The notes under the pieces are model-generated. The model was given only the letters and a program-made list of their open reading frames with translations. It was not told the origin of the DNA and made no database searches. Of a stretch of DNA of 64,000 nucleotides, positions 34,110 to 41,297 are shown piece by piece. How positions within the stretch are numbered: position 1 is the stretch's first letter; each line of letters opens with the position of its first letter. The stretch comes from AC-32 sp046726435 (GTDB taxonomy: Bacteria > Actinomycetota > Thermoleophilia > Gaiellales > Gaiellaceae). Where the stretch lies: NCBI GenBank assembly GCA_046726435.1, contig JBKPAM010000056.1:1-64000 (forward strand), given 5' to 3'. The translations under genes and the position numbers were made by a program.

Positions 34110-35274
34110 GGCCGAGGCGCTCGAGCGGTACCGCTCGCTGCCGGTGCCCGACACGACCGAGGAGCACTGGCGCTTCACCGACCTGCGCGGGTTCGACCCG
34201 GAAGCGTTCGAAACCCCAGCCGAGCCGGCTGGTGCAACTCCGGCGTCGATGCTCGCCTTGGACGTGGCGGCCGAAGCGGTCGTCACCGAGACGGGGATCG
34301 AGATCACCCGGTCGCCGGAGGAGATCCGGTTCGAGCCGCTGGAAGAGGCACACGACCGGCTCGGCTCGCTGGTCGGCTGGCAGGAGGACAAGTTCGCGGC
34401 GCACAACGCGGCGGCGTGGAAGCACGGCCTGCTCGTGCACGTGCCGGGCGGGCTCGAGCTCGAGCGGCCGCTGTTCGTGCGTGTGGTCAACGCCGTCGAA
34501 GGCGGCTTGCTCTTCTGGCGCCTACTCGTGGTGGCCGAGGAGGGCTCGCGCTTCTCGCTCGTGGAGGAGTACTCGTCGCTCTCTCCCGATCAGAGCGGGT
34601 ACTTCAACGGCGTGGCCGAGCTCTTCGTCGAGCAGGCGGCGAAGCTGGAGTACGTCTCGCTGCAGAACCTCTCGCGCGAGACGTGGCACTTCGCCTCGCA
34701 CCACGCGCGCGTGGAGCGCGACGCCGAGCTCGACTGGGTCAGCGGCGGCTTCGGCTCGAAGCGCGGCAAGGTCCGGATCCAGAACGACCTCGCCGGGCCC
34801 GGCGCGACCTCGCGTGTTACCGGCGCCTACTTCGCGGACGGCGAGCAGCACCTGGACTACGACACCTTCCAGGAGCACATCGCGCCGGACACCGAGTCGG
34901 ACTTCGCCTTCAAGGGCGCGCTGCGCGACACGGCGACGGCGGTCTGGCGCGGGATGATTCGCGTCGAGAGGGACGCCCAGAAGACCAACGCGTACCAGGA
35001 GTGCCGGAACCTGATGCTCTCGCCGACGACCCACGCGGTGCCGATTCCGGGGCTCGAGATCCTCGCCAACGACGTGCGCTGCACGCACGGCGCGACCGTC
35101 GGGCGGGTCGACCGGGAGCAGCTCTTCTACCTGATGGCGCGCGGGCTGCCGCGGGCGGAGGCCGAGCGGCTGATCGTGCGCGGCTTCTTCCAGGACGTCC
35201 TAGACCGCATCGAGCTGGAGCCGGTCCGCGAAGCGGTGACGAGCGCCCTCGAGCAGCGCATCCCGCAGGCCTGA
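34102..35274 (+). CDS. sufD: Fe-S cluster assembly protein SufD
   Basis: The 390-residue protein is a SufB/SufD beta-helix paralogue. The N-terminal EHWRFTDLRGFD is typical of SufD, followed by a long beta-helix region and the conserved C-terminal DVRCTHGATVGRVDREQLFYL-type segment (the His in THGA is a key residue). It pairs with SufB in the SufBC2D scaffold. The ATG overlaps the end of the second VOC gene by 8 bases. The gene ends 20 bases from the convergent methyltransferase gene. The split of sufB and sufD by two VOC genes is unusual. Confidence 0.93.
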   Translation: MSRAEALERYRSLPVPDTTEEHWRFTDLRGFDPEAFETPAEPAGATPASMLALDVAAEAVVTETGIEITRSPEEIRFEPLEEAHDRLGSLVGWQEDKFAAHNAAAWKHGLLVHVPGGLELERPLFVRVVNAVEGGLLFWRLLVVAEEGSRFSLVEEYSSLSPDQSGYFNGVAELFVEQAAKLEYVSLQNLSRETWHFASHHARVERDAELDWVSGGFGSKRGKVRIQNDLAGPGATSRVTGAYFADGEQHLDYDTFQEHIAPDTESDFAFKGALRDTATAVWRGMIRVERDAQKTNAYQECRNLMLSPTTHAVPIPGLEILANDVRCTHGATVGRVDREQLFYLMARGLPRAEAERLIVRGFFQDVLDRIELEPVREAVTSALEQRIPQA

Positions 35275-35293
35275 CAGACCGAGTAACAGACTG

Positions 35294-35932
35294 TTACTCG
35301 GAGGTTCGGGTCGCCGTGACGGTGGTGGTGATTCGGGACTCGACGACCTTCGCCTCCGTGCCGGGCGGGAACAGCTCCAAGAGCTCGCGGCGTGAGAGCA
35401 GCTCCACGCCCTCCCAGGAATCGCGCCGCAGTGCCTTGAACACCCGGTCGCGGGACCCGCGCGGGAGCCAGTGGGCGAGCGGCACGAGCGTGTGCGTCTC
35501 GACGGGAAACCAGCGGTTCGGCGTCGACACGAACACCCGCCGCGCGACGCGGCAGAGCTCTTTCACGAACCGTCGCTGCACCGCGCGCTCTCCCACGTGC
35601 TCGACGACGGCGTTCGAGAAGGCGACGTCGAAGGCGTCGTCCTCGAACGGCAGCGCCGTCCCGCTGGCGGTGACGCAGCGCACCTGCGGGAAGGCGCGCG
35701 AGAAGTTCGGCAGCGGCACGTCGCTGACCGCGGTGATCTGCTCCGGCCACGGGTAGAGCGCCTCGAAGAAGTTGTGGCTGGCGGCCACGCCCGGCTCGGT
35801 CCCGAAGCCCGTGTCCCCCACGCCGACGTCCACGATCCGGGTCTCGGGGCCCGGACGCATCGTCGCCATGAAAAGCTCGAGCTTCCGTTGACGGTTCCTC
35901 AACGACGCCCGCGCCGCGAACTCCGGGAGCAC
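35294..35932 (-). CDS. Class I SAM-dependent methyltransferase
   Basis: The 212-residue protein has motif I in RIVDVGVGDTGFG (about 33-45), TASGTALPFEDDAFDVAFSN (split motif II/III, about 84-103) and a post-core VFVSTPNRWFPVETHT segment typical of Methyltransf_11 members acting on sugars or polyketides. The GTG start (VLPEFAARAS) shares one base with the stop of the upstream cysteine-rich cytochrome gene, so the two are translationally coupled. An ATG at 35869 would remove the conserved RNRQRKLELF helix and is less likely. The acceptor is unknown. Confidence 0.8.
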   Translation of the reverse strand: MLPEFAARASLRNRQRKLELFMATMRPGPETRIVDVGVGDTGFGTEPGVAASHNFFEALYPWPEQITAVSDVPLPNFSRAFPQVRCVTASGTALPFEDDAFDVAFSNAVVEHVGERAVQRRFVKELCRVARRVFVSTPNRWFPVETHTLVPLAHWLPRGSRDRVFKALRRDSWEGVELLSRRELLELFPPGTEAKVVESRITTTVTATRTSE

Positions 35933-37296
35933 TAGATCGCTGCGCCGCGATAGCAGTCGGCCCGGTATCGCCTCGGCGTCACCGCGTTGCACGCAGCTTT
36001 TCGCTCCGGGCCGGTTCGGTGGAGCGTGCCGAGGATCGTGCCGATGCCTTCGAAGCAGCGGCCCCGGTAGCGCGCGGGCGTGGCAGCGCAGATCCGCACC
36101 GCCTCGGCGCCGCCCGCGTAGTTGTTCCCGTAGTCGCGCGCCGCGCCGTAGAAGCAGTCGCCGGAATTCCTGCCCGCCTCGAGGCAGAGCTGGACGGTGC
36201 GCTGCGGGTCGTACTGCGCAGTCCCGGAGGCATCGCGCCCGTACGACTCGAAGCACGTTCTCACCCACGCCGGCTCACTGCGACGGCACCAGGTCGCCGT
36301 CTTGCGCCAGTTGTAGCCGTCGAGAGTCAGGATTCGTGAGGTGACCATCAGGTAGCAGTAGACCTTGTCCGGAGCTCCGACGATCGTGCAGGGATACAGC
36401 GGGTTCCTCGCGCTCAGGTAGCGCGAGACGCCCATCGTCGTGTCCAGGTTCTGCATGAACACGCCGCCGGTGCAGGAGACGCGGTCGAACTCGGTCAGGA
36501 GCTTGTGGCAGGTGCCGAGCGACCACGGCAGGTCGTTTCCGCTGTAGATCATCAGCCCGTGCCCGAGGCCGTGCACGCACTGGTAGAGCAGGAACTCCTC
36601 GGTGTTCACCGCCGGTGCGCTGCAGAGCGTCCGCGCCTTCTTCACGACGGTGGCCCGCGGAAGCCCGGCGAGCGCGAGCTGGAGGACTCCGTGGTAGTAG
36701 CCCGAGTTGCACGTCATCGCACCGTGCGACAGCGCCTGGCCCGCATCGTTCTTGTAGTAGGCGAGGCCGGCATGACCGATCCAGTGCGAGATCTGGTGGC
36801 AGTCGGCGTGAACGCCCGAGATCCGGGTGTCGTCCTTTCCGAGCAGCGCGAGCGCCTTCTGCGGCCCTTCGCGGTAGGCGACGTTCCCGAACGCCTGGCG
36901 GTAGCAGAACGCCTTGCCGCTCCGCTCGCAGTCCGCGACGGTCGTATCGTCGGGCTTGAACGCGAGGCTCGTGCCCGACGCACGGGCAGAGTCGGAGACG
37001 AACCGTGCAACGAGCGCGATCTGGCTTCCCGAGAGCTTGTCCTTGAACGAGGGCATCCCGTTGCCGCCGGTGCGCACCTGCCGCTCGACCGTCGTCTGAT
37101 CGGGTTTCAACTCGTCGAGGTTCGGGCCGACTTGGCCCTTCGCGTTCGCTGCCTTCAGCGTATGACAGGAGCCGCAACCGGCGCTCGCAAAGATCGTCGC
37201 GCCGGCTGAGCTCTGGCCCTTGCCGGACCCGCCGCACCCCGCGGCAAATGGGATGAACACGAGCAGGATCGCGGCTGTGGCCCGGAACTTCACCAT
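35932..37296 (-). CDS. Lipoprotein cytochrome c fused to a cysteine-rich repeat domain (unknown family)
   Basis: The 454-residue product has a lipoprotein signal with lipidated Cys21 (FAAGCGG). A single cytochrome c domain (about 30-105) follows, with CGSCH at 41-45 and MPSFK near 81. The remaining 330 residues carry 18 further cysteines, mostly in pairs 8-15 apart, the second usually followed by an aromatic residue or Gly: C123/C131, C225/C240, C263/C275, C303/C314, C337/C348, C371/C381, C403/C414, C436/C448. The later pairs recur every 32-34 residues, like a disulfide-stapled helical solenoid. His-rich motifs lie in the first half: CHQISHWIGHAG, YYHG, CVHGLGHG, TCHK. I do not recognise the domain; redox or metal chemistry outside the cell is inferred. 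GAGG precedes the ATG. It is divergent from sufS. Confidence 0.8.
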   Translation of the reverse strand: MVKFRATAAILLVFIPFAAGCGGSGKGQSSAGATIFASAGCGSCHTLKAANAKGQVGPNLDELKPDQTTVERQVRTGGNGMPSFKDKLSGSQIALVARFVSDSARASGTSLAFKPDDTTVADCERSGKAFCYRQAFGNVAYREGPQKALALLGKDDTRISGVHADCHQISHWIGHAGLAYYKNDAGQALSHGAMTCNSGYYHGVLQLALAGLPRATVVKKARTLCSAPAVNTEEFLLYQCVHGLGHGLMIYSGNDLPWSLGTCHKLLTEFDRVSCTGGVFMQNLDTTMGVSRYLSARNPLYPCTIVGAPDKVYCYLMVTSRILTLDGYNWRKTATWCRRSEPAWVRTCFESYGRDASGTAQYDPQRTVQLCLEAGRNSGDCFYGAARDYGNNYAGGAEAVRICAATPARYRGRCFEGIGTILGTLHRTGPERKAACNAVTPRRYRADCYRGAAI

Positions 37297-37308
37297 TCGG
37301 TGCCTCGG

Positions 37309-37315
37309 TACGATA
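37309..37315. promoter_or_regulatory. Overlapping divergent -10 boxes (sufS and cysteine-rich cytochrome gene)
   Basis: TACGATA reads TACGAT on the plus strand, 6 bases before GTG 37321 of sufS. On the minus strand it reads TATCGT, 13 bases before the cytochrome gene ATG. The arrangement mirrors that at 17250-17256. Confidence 0.5.
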
Positions 37316-37320
37316 GCTCT

Positions 37321-38565
37321 GTGGCCGTAACGGCTGAGCCCGCGCTCGACGCGCAGAAGCTGCGCGCCGACTTCCCGATCTTCGAGCAGAAGATCCACGG
37401 AAAGCCGCTGTCCTACCTGGACTCGGCGGTGACCGCCCAGAAGCCTCGGCAGGTGCTCGATGCGCTGCGGAGCTTCTACGAGACCTCGTACGGAAACGTC
37501 CATCGGGGCGTCTACCTGCTCTCCGAGCGCTCGACCTCCGCCTACGAGGGCGCGCGCGCGACGATCGCCTCGTTCATCAACGCTCCTTCACCGCGCGAGC
37601 TGATCTTCGTTCGTGGGGCCACCGAGGGCCTCAACCTCGTCGCCTACTCCTGGGGCCTGAACAACCTCGGGCCCGGCGACGTGGTCGTCGTGACCGAGCT
37701 CGAGCACCACTCGAACTTCGTCCCGTGGCAGTACATGGCGAAGCGAACTGGCGCGGATTTCCGGATGATTCGCCTGACCGACGAGGGCGAGCTCGATCTC
37801 GACGGGCTCGACGAGCTCGCGCGCGAGGGCAACGTCAAGGTCGTCGCGGCGAATCTCGTCTCGAACGCGCTGGGGACGATCAACCCGATCGACCGCCTGT
37901 CGGCCTGGGCGCGCGACCACGGTGCGATCACCGTCGTCGACGCGGCGCAGGCGGCGCCACACCGCCGGATCGACGTGCAGGCGCTCGGCTGCGACTTCCT
38001 CGCGTTCTCCTCCCACAAGATGTGCGGCCCGACCAGCGTCGGCGCGCTCTGGGGGCGGTCCGAGCTGCTGGATGCGATGGAGCCGTTCAACTTCGGCGGG
38101 CACATGATTCGGAGCGTCCGCTACGAGGAGACGACCTGGGGCGAGCTACCGTACAAGTTCGAGGCCGGGACGCAGCCGATCGCCGAGGCGGTGGGGTTCG
38201 GGGCGGCGGCCGACTACCTGACAGGCGTCGGGCTCGAGGCGATCGAGGAGCACGAGCATGCGCTTGCGGCGCTCGCACTGGGTCGTCTCGCGGAGGTGCC
38301 GGGCCTGACGCTCTACGGCCCGCCCGTGGAGCGACGCGCCGGGATCGTGTCGTTCAACCTCGACGGCATCCACCCGCACGACGTGGCCCAGGTGCTCGAC
38401 TCCGAAGGGGTGGCGATCCGCGCCGGTCACCACTGCTGCCAGCCGCTGATGAGCCGGCTCGGCGTGGCGGCCACGAACCGCGCGAGCTTCTACCTCTACA
38501 CCGTGCCGGAGGAGATCGACCGGCTGGTCGACGGCCTTCACAAGGCCAGAAAGATTCTCGGCTGA
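37321..38565 (+). CDS. sufS: Cysteine desulfurase SufS
   Basis: The 414-residue PLP enzyme is a group II cysteine desulfurase: YLDSAVTAQKP near the start, ATEGLNLVAYSWG, HHSNFVPWQ, the PLP Lys in AFSSHKMCGPTSVG, and the active-site loop RAGHHCCQPLM, in which the catalytic Cys delivers sulfur. The GTG at 37321 follows a TACGAT box by 6 bases (leaderless); a GTG at 37300 is less likely because it lies upstream of the promoter. The stop overlaps the ATG of sufU by one base, which fits the SufS-SufU sulfur-transfer pair. Confidence 0.94.
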   Translation: MAVTAEPALDAQKLRADFPIFEQKIHGKPLSYLDSAVTAQKPRQVLDALRSFYETSYGNVHRGVYLLSERSTSAYEGARATIASFINAPSPRELIFVRGATEGLNLVAYSWGLNNLGPGDVVVVTELEHHSNFVPWQYMAKRTGADFRMIRLTDEGELDLDGLDELAREGNVKVVAANLVSNALGTINPIDRLSAWARDHGAITVVDAAQAAPHRRIDVQALGCDFLAFSSHKMCGPTSVGALWGRSELLDAMEPFNFGGHMIRSVRYEETTWGELPYKFEAGTQPIAEAVGFGAAADYLTGVGLEAIEEHEHALAALALGRLAEVPGLTLYGPPVERRAGIVSFNLDGIHPHDVAQVLDSEGVAIRAGHHCCQPLMSRLGVAATNRASFYLYTVPEEIDRLVDGLHKARKILG

Positions 38566-38993
38566 TGGTCGACGACCTCTACCGCGACGTCATCCTCGAT
38601 CACTACAAGAACCCGCGCGGGCACGGCGTGATCGAGGGCGCGGACGCGCAGGCCGAGGGGCTCAACCCGCTGTGCGGCGACGAGGTCTCGATCTACGTCC
38701 AGTTCGCGGAGGACGGCGAGACGATCGACGACGTGAAGTTCTCCGGCCGCGGCTGCGCGATCAGCCAGGCCTCGACCTCGATGCTCATGGAGATGGTCAA
38801 GGGGCGGACGGCGAGCGAGATCGCAGGCCTGCCCAAGGAGGAGCTGCTCGATGAGGTCGGCATTCCGCTGACGCCGATCCGGCTCAAGTGTGCGCTCCTC
38901 GGCCTGGGCGTGCTGAAGGTCGCGCTGCACCGCGCCAAGGGGACGCCGCTCCCCGAGGAGTGGGCCGGCCTCGACGAGCTGGACTTGCGTTAA
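38565..38993 (+). CDS. sufU: Zinc-dependent sulfurtransferase SufU
   Basis: The 142-residue protein is IscU-like with the SufU pattern: YRDVILDHYKNPRGHG, Cys in NPLCGDEV, GRGCAISQAST, and a third Cys in RLKCALLGL. The insertion between the second and third Cys (KGRTASEIAGL) marks SufU, not IscU. It accepts persulfide from SufS in Gram-positive SUF systems. The ATG shares a base with the sufS stop. The adjacent Rieske gene starts 5 bases after its stop. Confidence 0.93.
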   Translation: MVDDLYRDVILDHYKNPRGHGVIEGADAQAEGLNPLCGDEVSIYVQFAEDGETIDDVKFSGRGCAISQASTSMLMEMVKGRTASEIAGLPKEELLDEVGIPLTPIRLKCALLGLGVLKVALHRAKGTPLPEEWAGLDELDLR

Positions 38994-38998
38994 CAGCG

Positions 38999-39313
38999 TT
39001 GGCGGAGATCGATGTCGCGCCGGTCGAGGAGCTTCCCCCTGGGACCGTGAAGATCGTCCACGCGGGGGAGATCTCGGTGGGCGTCTACAACCTCGGCGGG
39101 CGTTTCTGCGCGCTCGAGGACCGCTGCTCGCACGACGACGGGCCGCTGTGCGAGGGCGACTTCGACGAGGAGGAAGGCGTCGCGGTCTGCCCGCGGCACG
39201 GCGCCCGCATCGAGATCTGCACCGGGCGGCCGCTGTCGCTGCCCGCGGTGTTGCCGGTCGAGACGTTCCCGGTCCGGGTCGTGGACGGGATGGTCAAGGT
39301 CTCGGTCAGCTAG
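38999..39313 (+). CDS. NirD-like Rieske [2Fe-2S] ferredoxin
   Basis: The roughly 104-residue protein has the Rieske cluster motif C-x-H-x15-C-x2-H: DRCSHDDGPL and CPRHGARIE. The flanking GRFCALED and LPVETFPVRVVDG match the small cytosolic NirD/ferredoxin type found at the end of many actinobacterial suf operons. It could serve as an electron carrier. The start appears to be TTG 38999, 5 bases after the sufU stop; no ATG or GTG is available that keeps the first strand. Its stop codon lies within a hairpin that also covers the ribosome site of the next gene. Confidence 0.85.
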   Translation: MAEIDVAPVEELPPGTVKIVHAGEISVGVYNLGGRFCALEDRCSHDDGPLCEGDFDEEEGVAVCPRHGARIEICTGRPLSLPAVLPVETFPVRVVDGMVKVSVS

Positions 39314-39356
39314 TGCCCCTTCCAGCAATGGACGCCCATCACTGGAAGAGGCACTA
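39311..39356 (+). promoter_or_regulatory. Hairpin covering the ribosome site of tag
   Basis: TAGTGCC-C-CTTCCAG (39311-39325) pairs with CTGGAAG-A-GGCACTA (39342-39356), leaving one internal mismatch and a 16-base loop. The 3' arm contains the GGAAGAGG ribosome site of the tag gene and the 5' arm contains the Rieske stop codon. Ribosomes finishing the Rieske gene could open it, giving translational coupling; it could also act as an RNA thermosensor or terminator. Confidence 0.55.
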
Positions 39357-39938
39357 ATGGCGCAACGCTGCTGGGAGAGCTCCGACCCGCTCTACGAGCG
39401 CTACCACGACGAGGAGTGGGGACGCCCGGTGGTGGACGAGCGCGGGCTGCTCGAGCGCCTGTGCCTGGAGGGCTTCCAGTCGGGCCTCTCCTGGCTGACG
39501 ATCCTGCGCAAGCGGGAGGGATTCCGGGCGGCGTTCGCCGGCTTCGACGTCGAGCAACTGGCGTCGTTCGGCGAGCGTGACGTGCAGCGGCTGCTCGAGG
39601 ATGCGGGGATCGTCCGTCACCGCGGGAAGATCGAGGCCGCGATCGTGAACGGTCGCGCGACGCTGGCGCTGCGGGAGGCCGGGAAGCCTCTGCCCGTGCT
39701 CGTGTGGTCGTACCGCGTGGATGGTGCCGCGCCTCGTTCCGCCGCGGACTGGCGCGCCACGACTCCGGAGTCCGGCGCGCTGGCGAAGGAGCTGCGCCAG
39801 GCGGGCTTTCGCTTCGTCGGTCCGACGACGGTTTACGCCACGATGCAGGCGTGCGGGGTCGTCAACGACCACCTCGCGGACTGCCCCGCGCGAGCCGCTG
39901 TCGAGCGCGAGCGCACGCGCGTCCGTGCGCCGGCGTAA
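39357..39938 (+). CDS. tag: DNA-3-methyladenine glycosylase I
   Basis: The 193-residue protein has the Tag signature: RCWESSDPLYERYHDEEWGRP-type N-terminus, the FQSGLSWLTILRKRE motif, and a helix-hairpin-helix-like central part with IVRHRGKIEAAI. The late Cys residues in YATMQACGVVNDHLADC, with an N-terminal Cys/His, form the Tag zinc site. It removes 3-methyladenine from alkylated DNA. The ATG immediately follows a hairpin that hides its ribosome site. The C-terminal tail is rich in Arg and Ala and probably disordered. Confidence 0.92.
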   Translation: MAQRCWESSDPLYERYHDEEWGRPVVDERGLLERLCLEGFQSGLSWLTILRKREGFRAAFAGFDVEQLASFGERDVQRLLEDAGIVRHRGKIEAAIVNGRATLALREAGKPLPVLVWSYRVDGAAPRSAADWRATTPESGALAKELRQAGFRFVGPTTVYATMQACGVVNDHLADCPARAAVERERTRVRAPA

Positions 39939-40022
39939 CCGGCGAACGCGTGTGCGTCTGCCCTGCGTAACCAGCACACATTCGTCACGCTCACGTAACA
40001 GACACGTGCGCCCGCGGCGGGT

Positions 40023-40027
40023 AGGCT
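40023..40027 (+). promoter_or_regulatory. -10 box (TAGGCT, begins at 40022) for the O-methyltransferase transcript
   Basis: TAGGCT (40022-40027) ends 7 bases before an ATG at 40035 that opens a 21-codon frame, the leaderless spacing seen at many genes in this window. Confidence 0.4.
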
Positions 40028-40034
40028 GACCGCC

Positions 40035-40100
40035 ATGGCAGGGGGGCGGGTCGGGACCCGCAGTACCACGCGCGCGCGTGAACGTTCACGGCGGCCGTAA
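40035..40100 (+). CDS. Possible 21-residue arginine-rich leader peptide
   Basis: This ATG lies 7 bases after a TAGGCT -10 box. It encodes a 21-residue peptide with 7 arginines (MAGGRVGTRSTTRARERSRR plus Pro) and a TAA stop, ending 12 bases before the start of the O-methyltransferase gene. It could be a translated leader that controls the downstream gene, for example in response to charged arginyl-tRNA, or simply the leaderless ribosome entry that lets a poor downstream start be used. The local sequence includes a run of CG dinucleotides and a GTGAACGTTCAC palindrome. The short length makes the call tentative. Confidence 0.3.
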   Translation: MAGGRVGTRSTTRARERSRRP

Positions 40101-40112
40101 GCGATCCGCCTC

Positions 40113-40706
40113 GTGCTCGACGATCGCGTCCGCGCCGTGCTCGCCACGCTCGAGGCCGAGGACGCCGACGAGCGCGCCCGCGGGCTGCCTCCCGAGCAGC
40201 GCGGGCGCCAGGTAGCCCGCACCACCGGCCAGTTCCTCTTCGCGTTCGTCGCGCCTCAGACCGACTGCGAGGTGCTCGAGATCGGCGGCTCCCGCGGCTA
40301 CTCCACGATCTGGCTCGCCGCCGGCGTGCGCTACCTCGGCGGCCGCGTGCTCTCGCTCGAGCACGACCCCGCCAAGGCCGAGGCCTGGCGCGCGAACGTC
40401 GACGAGGCCGGTGTGAGCGCCTGGGCCGAGCTGATCGAGGGCGACGCGTTCGAGACGTTGCCGCGGATCGACGACGTCTTCGACGTGGTCTTCCTCGACG
40501 CGGAGAAGGAGCAGTATGAGCAACTCTTCGCCGAGGCGCGCACCAAGCTCGAGCCCGGCGGGGTCGTGATCGCGGACAACGTCCTCTCGCACGAGGAGAC
40601 ACTGGGCGCCTACTCCCGCGCGCGGCAGTCGGACCCGACGCTGGAGAGCGTCACGCTTCCGCTCGACCGCGGGCTCGAGCTCTCCGCGGTCCTGCGCGAC
40701 GCCTAA
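40113..40706 (+). CDS. O-methyltransferase (caffeoyl-CoA OMT-like, Methyltransf_3/24)
   Basis: The 197-residue protein has motif I in VLEIGGSRGYSTIWLA (about 53-68), an acidic end of strand 2 in LSLEHDPAKAE, and DVVFLDAEKEQYEQLF (about 126-141), where the Asp binds the metal as in class III O-methyltransferases. GVVIADNVLSHEE is the second metal region. The substrate is unknown; bacterial members act on catechols or small phenolics. The start is GTG, 12 bases after a possible leader peptide. Tandem palindromic repeats begin at its stop codon. Confidence 0.85.
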   Translation: MLDDRVRAVLATLEAEDADERARGLPPEQRGRQVARTTGQFLFAFVAPQTDCEVLEIGGSRGYSTIWLAAGVRYLGGRVLSLEHDPAKAEAWRANVDEAGVSAWAELIEGDAFETLPRIDDVFDVVFLDAEKEQYEQLFAEARTKLEPGGVVIADNVLSHEETLGAYSRARQSDPTLESVTLPLDRGLELSAVLRDA

Positions 40707-40956
40707 GGCGTCGCTTGCGACGCCGACCGTAAGAGGCTGTGCCGGCTTTGCCGGCGCGGCCGTTTAACACGCTCGCTTGCGACGCCGACCGTAAGAGGCT
40801 GTGCCGGCTTTGCCGGCGCGGCCGTTTAACACGCTCGCTTGCGACGCCGACCGTAAGAGGCCGTGCCGGATCAAGACGGCGCCACCGGCAGAGCCGGTAG
40901 CGCCTCTACGGCGGCAGCGCGAGCGCTGCCTCAGCGGCGCGGCCGTCTTGAGCCGG
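40707..40956 (+). repeat. Tandem type B palindromic repeats (62-bp period)
   Basis: Two nearly identical 62-bp units and a third expanded unit follow the O-methyltransferase stop. Each has the core TCGCTTGCGACGCCGACCGT (at 40711, 40773 and 40835), then GTGCCGGCTTTGCCGGC and GGCCGTTTAAC. The third unit continues into a larger hairpin: TCAAGACGGC (40871-40880) pairs with GCCGTCTTGA (40942-40951). A single copy of the same unit occurs at 57977-58040. The head palindrome is shared with the type A repeats. Confidence 0.8.
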
Positions 40957-40988
40957 AATCGCGCGGCGGTGTCGTTCGCACCAACGTG

Positions 40989-40994
40989 TACAGT
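40989..40994 (+). promoter_or_regulatory. -10 box (TACAGT) of the orphan RNA unit
   Basis: TACAGT fits TANNNT and is embedded in the dyad CCAAC-gtgtaca-GTTGG (40981-40997). It would start transcription near 41001, just upstream of the structured RNA. Confidence 0.4.
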
Positions 40995-41000
40995 TGGCGT

Positions 41001-41290
41001 TACCGCGGAAAGGAGGTGGTCCGAGAGTGAGTTCATCAAGTACGGGCAGTGGAGGTACCAGCGGGTAGAGGCGCGTCCCCGGGACCTACGGGGAACCGCC
41101 TAGCCAGCGTAGGGGGCTCGCGTACCAGAGCGGGCGTCCGGCAAAACCGGGCCACCCTCTTACCGGCATCGCAAGGGATGCCGTCGCGCCGCCGGCACGG
41201 ACTACCAGGAGCCGGCAGGAAGCGCCTCTACTAGTTCAACGCTGGTAACCGGATCAAGGGGCCGCCTTGTGCGGCCCCTTGTCTCTTTCT
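41001..41290 (+). ncRNA. Candidate structured RNA, possibly with a 13-codon reading frame
   Basis: There is no protein gene of normal size here, yet the region has a -10 box, a folded body and a strong terminator. AAAGGAGGTGGTCC (41009-41022) is almost fully complementary to the 16S rRNA 3' end and precedes GTG 41027, which opens a 13-codon Ser/Gly/Thr frame ending at 41068. Two long-range stems close the body: GGTACCAGCG (41054-41063) with CGCTGGTAACC (41240-41250), and GTAGAGGCGC (41065-41074) with GCGCCTCTAC (41222-41231). Inside are local hairpins TCCCCG/CGGGGA, CCGG/CCGG, CGGCATC/GATGCCG and GCCGGC/GCCGGC. I could not match it to RNase P, tmRNA, SRP or 6S RNA. It may be a new small RNA or a leader-peptide RNA. 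Confidence 0.5.
41256..41290 (+). terminator. Rho-independent terminator of the orphan RNA
   Basis: AAGGGGCCGC and GCGGCCCCTT (41256-41265, 41271-41280) form a perfect 10-bp stem with loop CTTGT, followed by the T-rich tail GTCTCTTTCT. It is the best intrinsic terminator for the plus strand in the window. No plus-strand protein gene ends nearby. Confidence 0.8.
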
Positions 41291-41297
41291 AGGCGCA

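Noticed and set aside
40707..40956. Possible CRISPR array
   Set aside because: The units are contiguous with a 62-bp period, there are no unique spacers, and the same unit occurs singly at 57977.
41100..41250. Cobalamin riboswitch in the structured RNA
   Set aside because: Some fragments look similar (CCGG-AAAA-CCGG, ACCAGGAGCC), but the conserved B12-box core is missing and no plus-strand gene follows the terminator.
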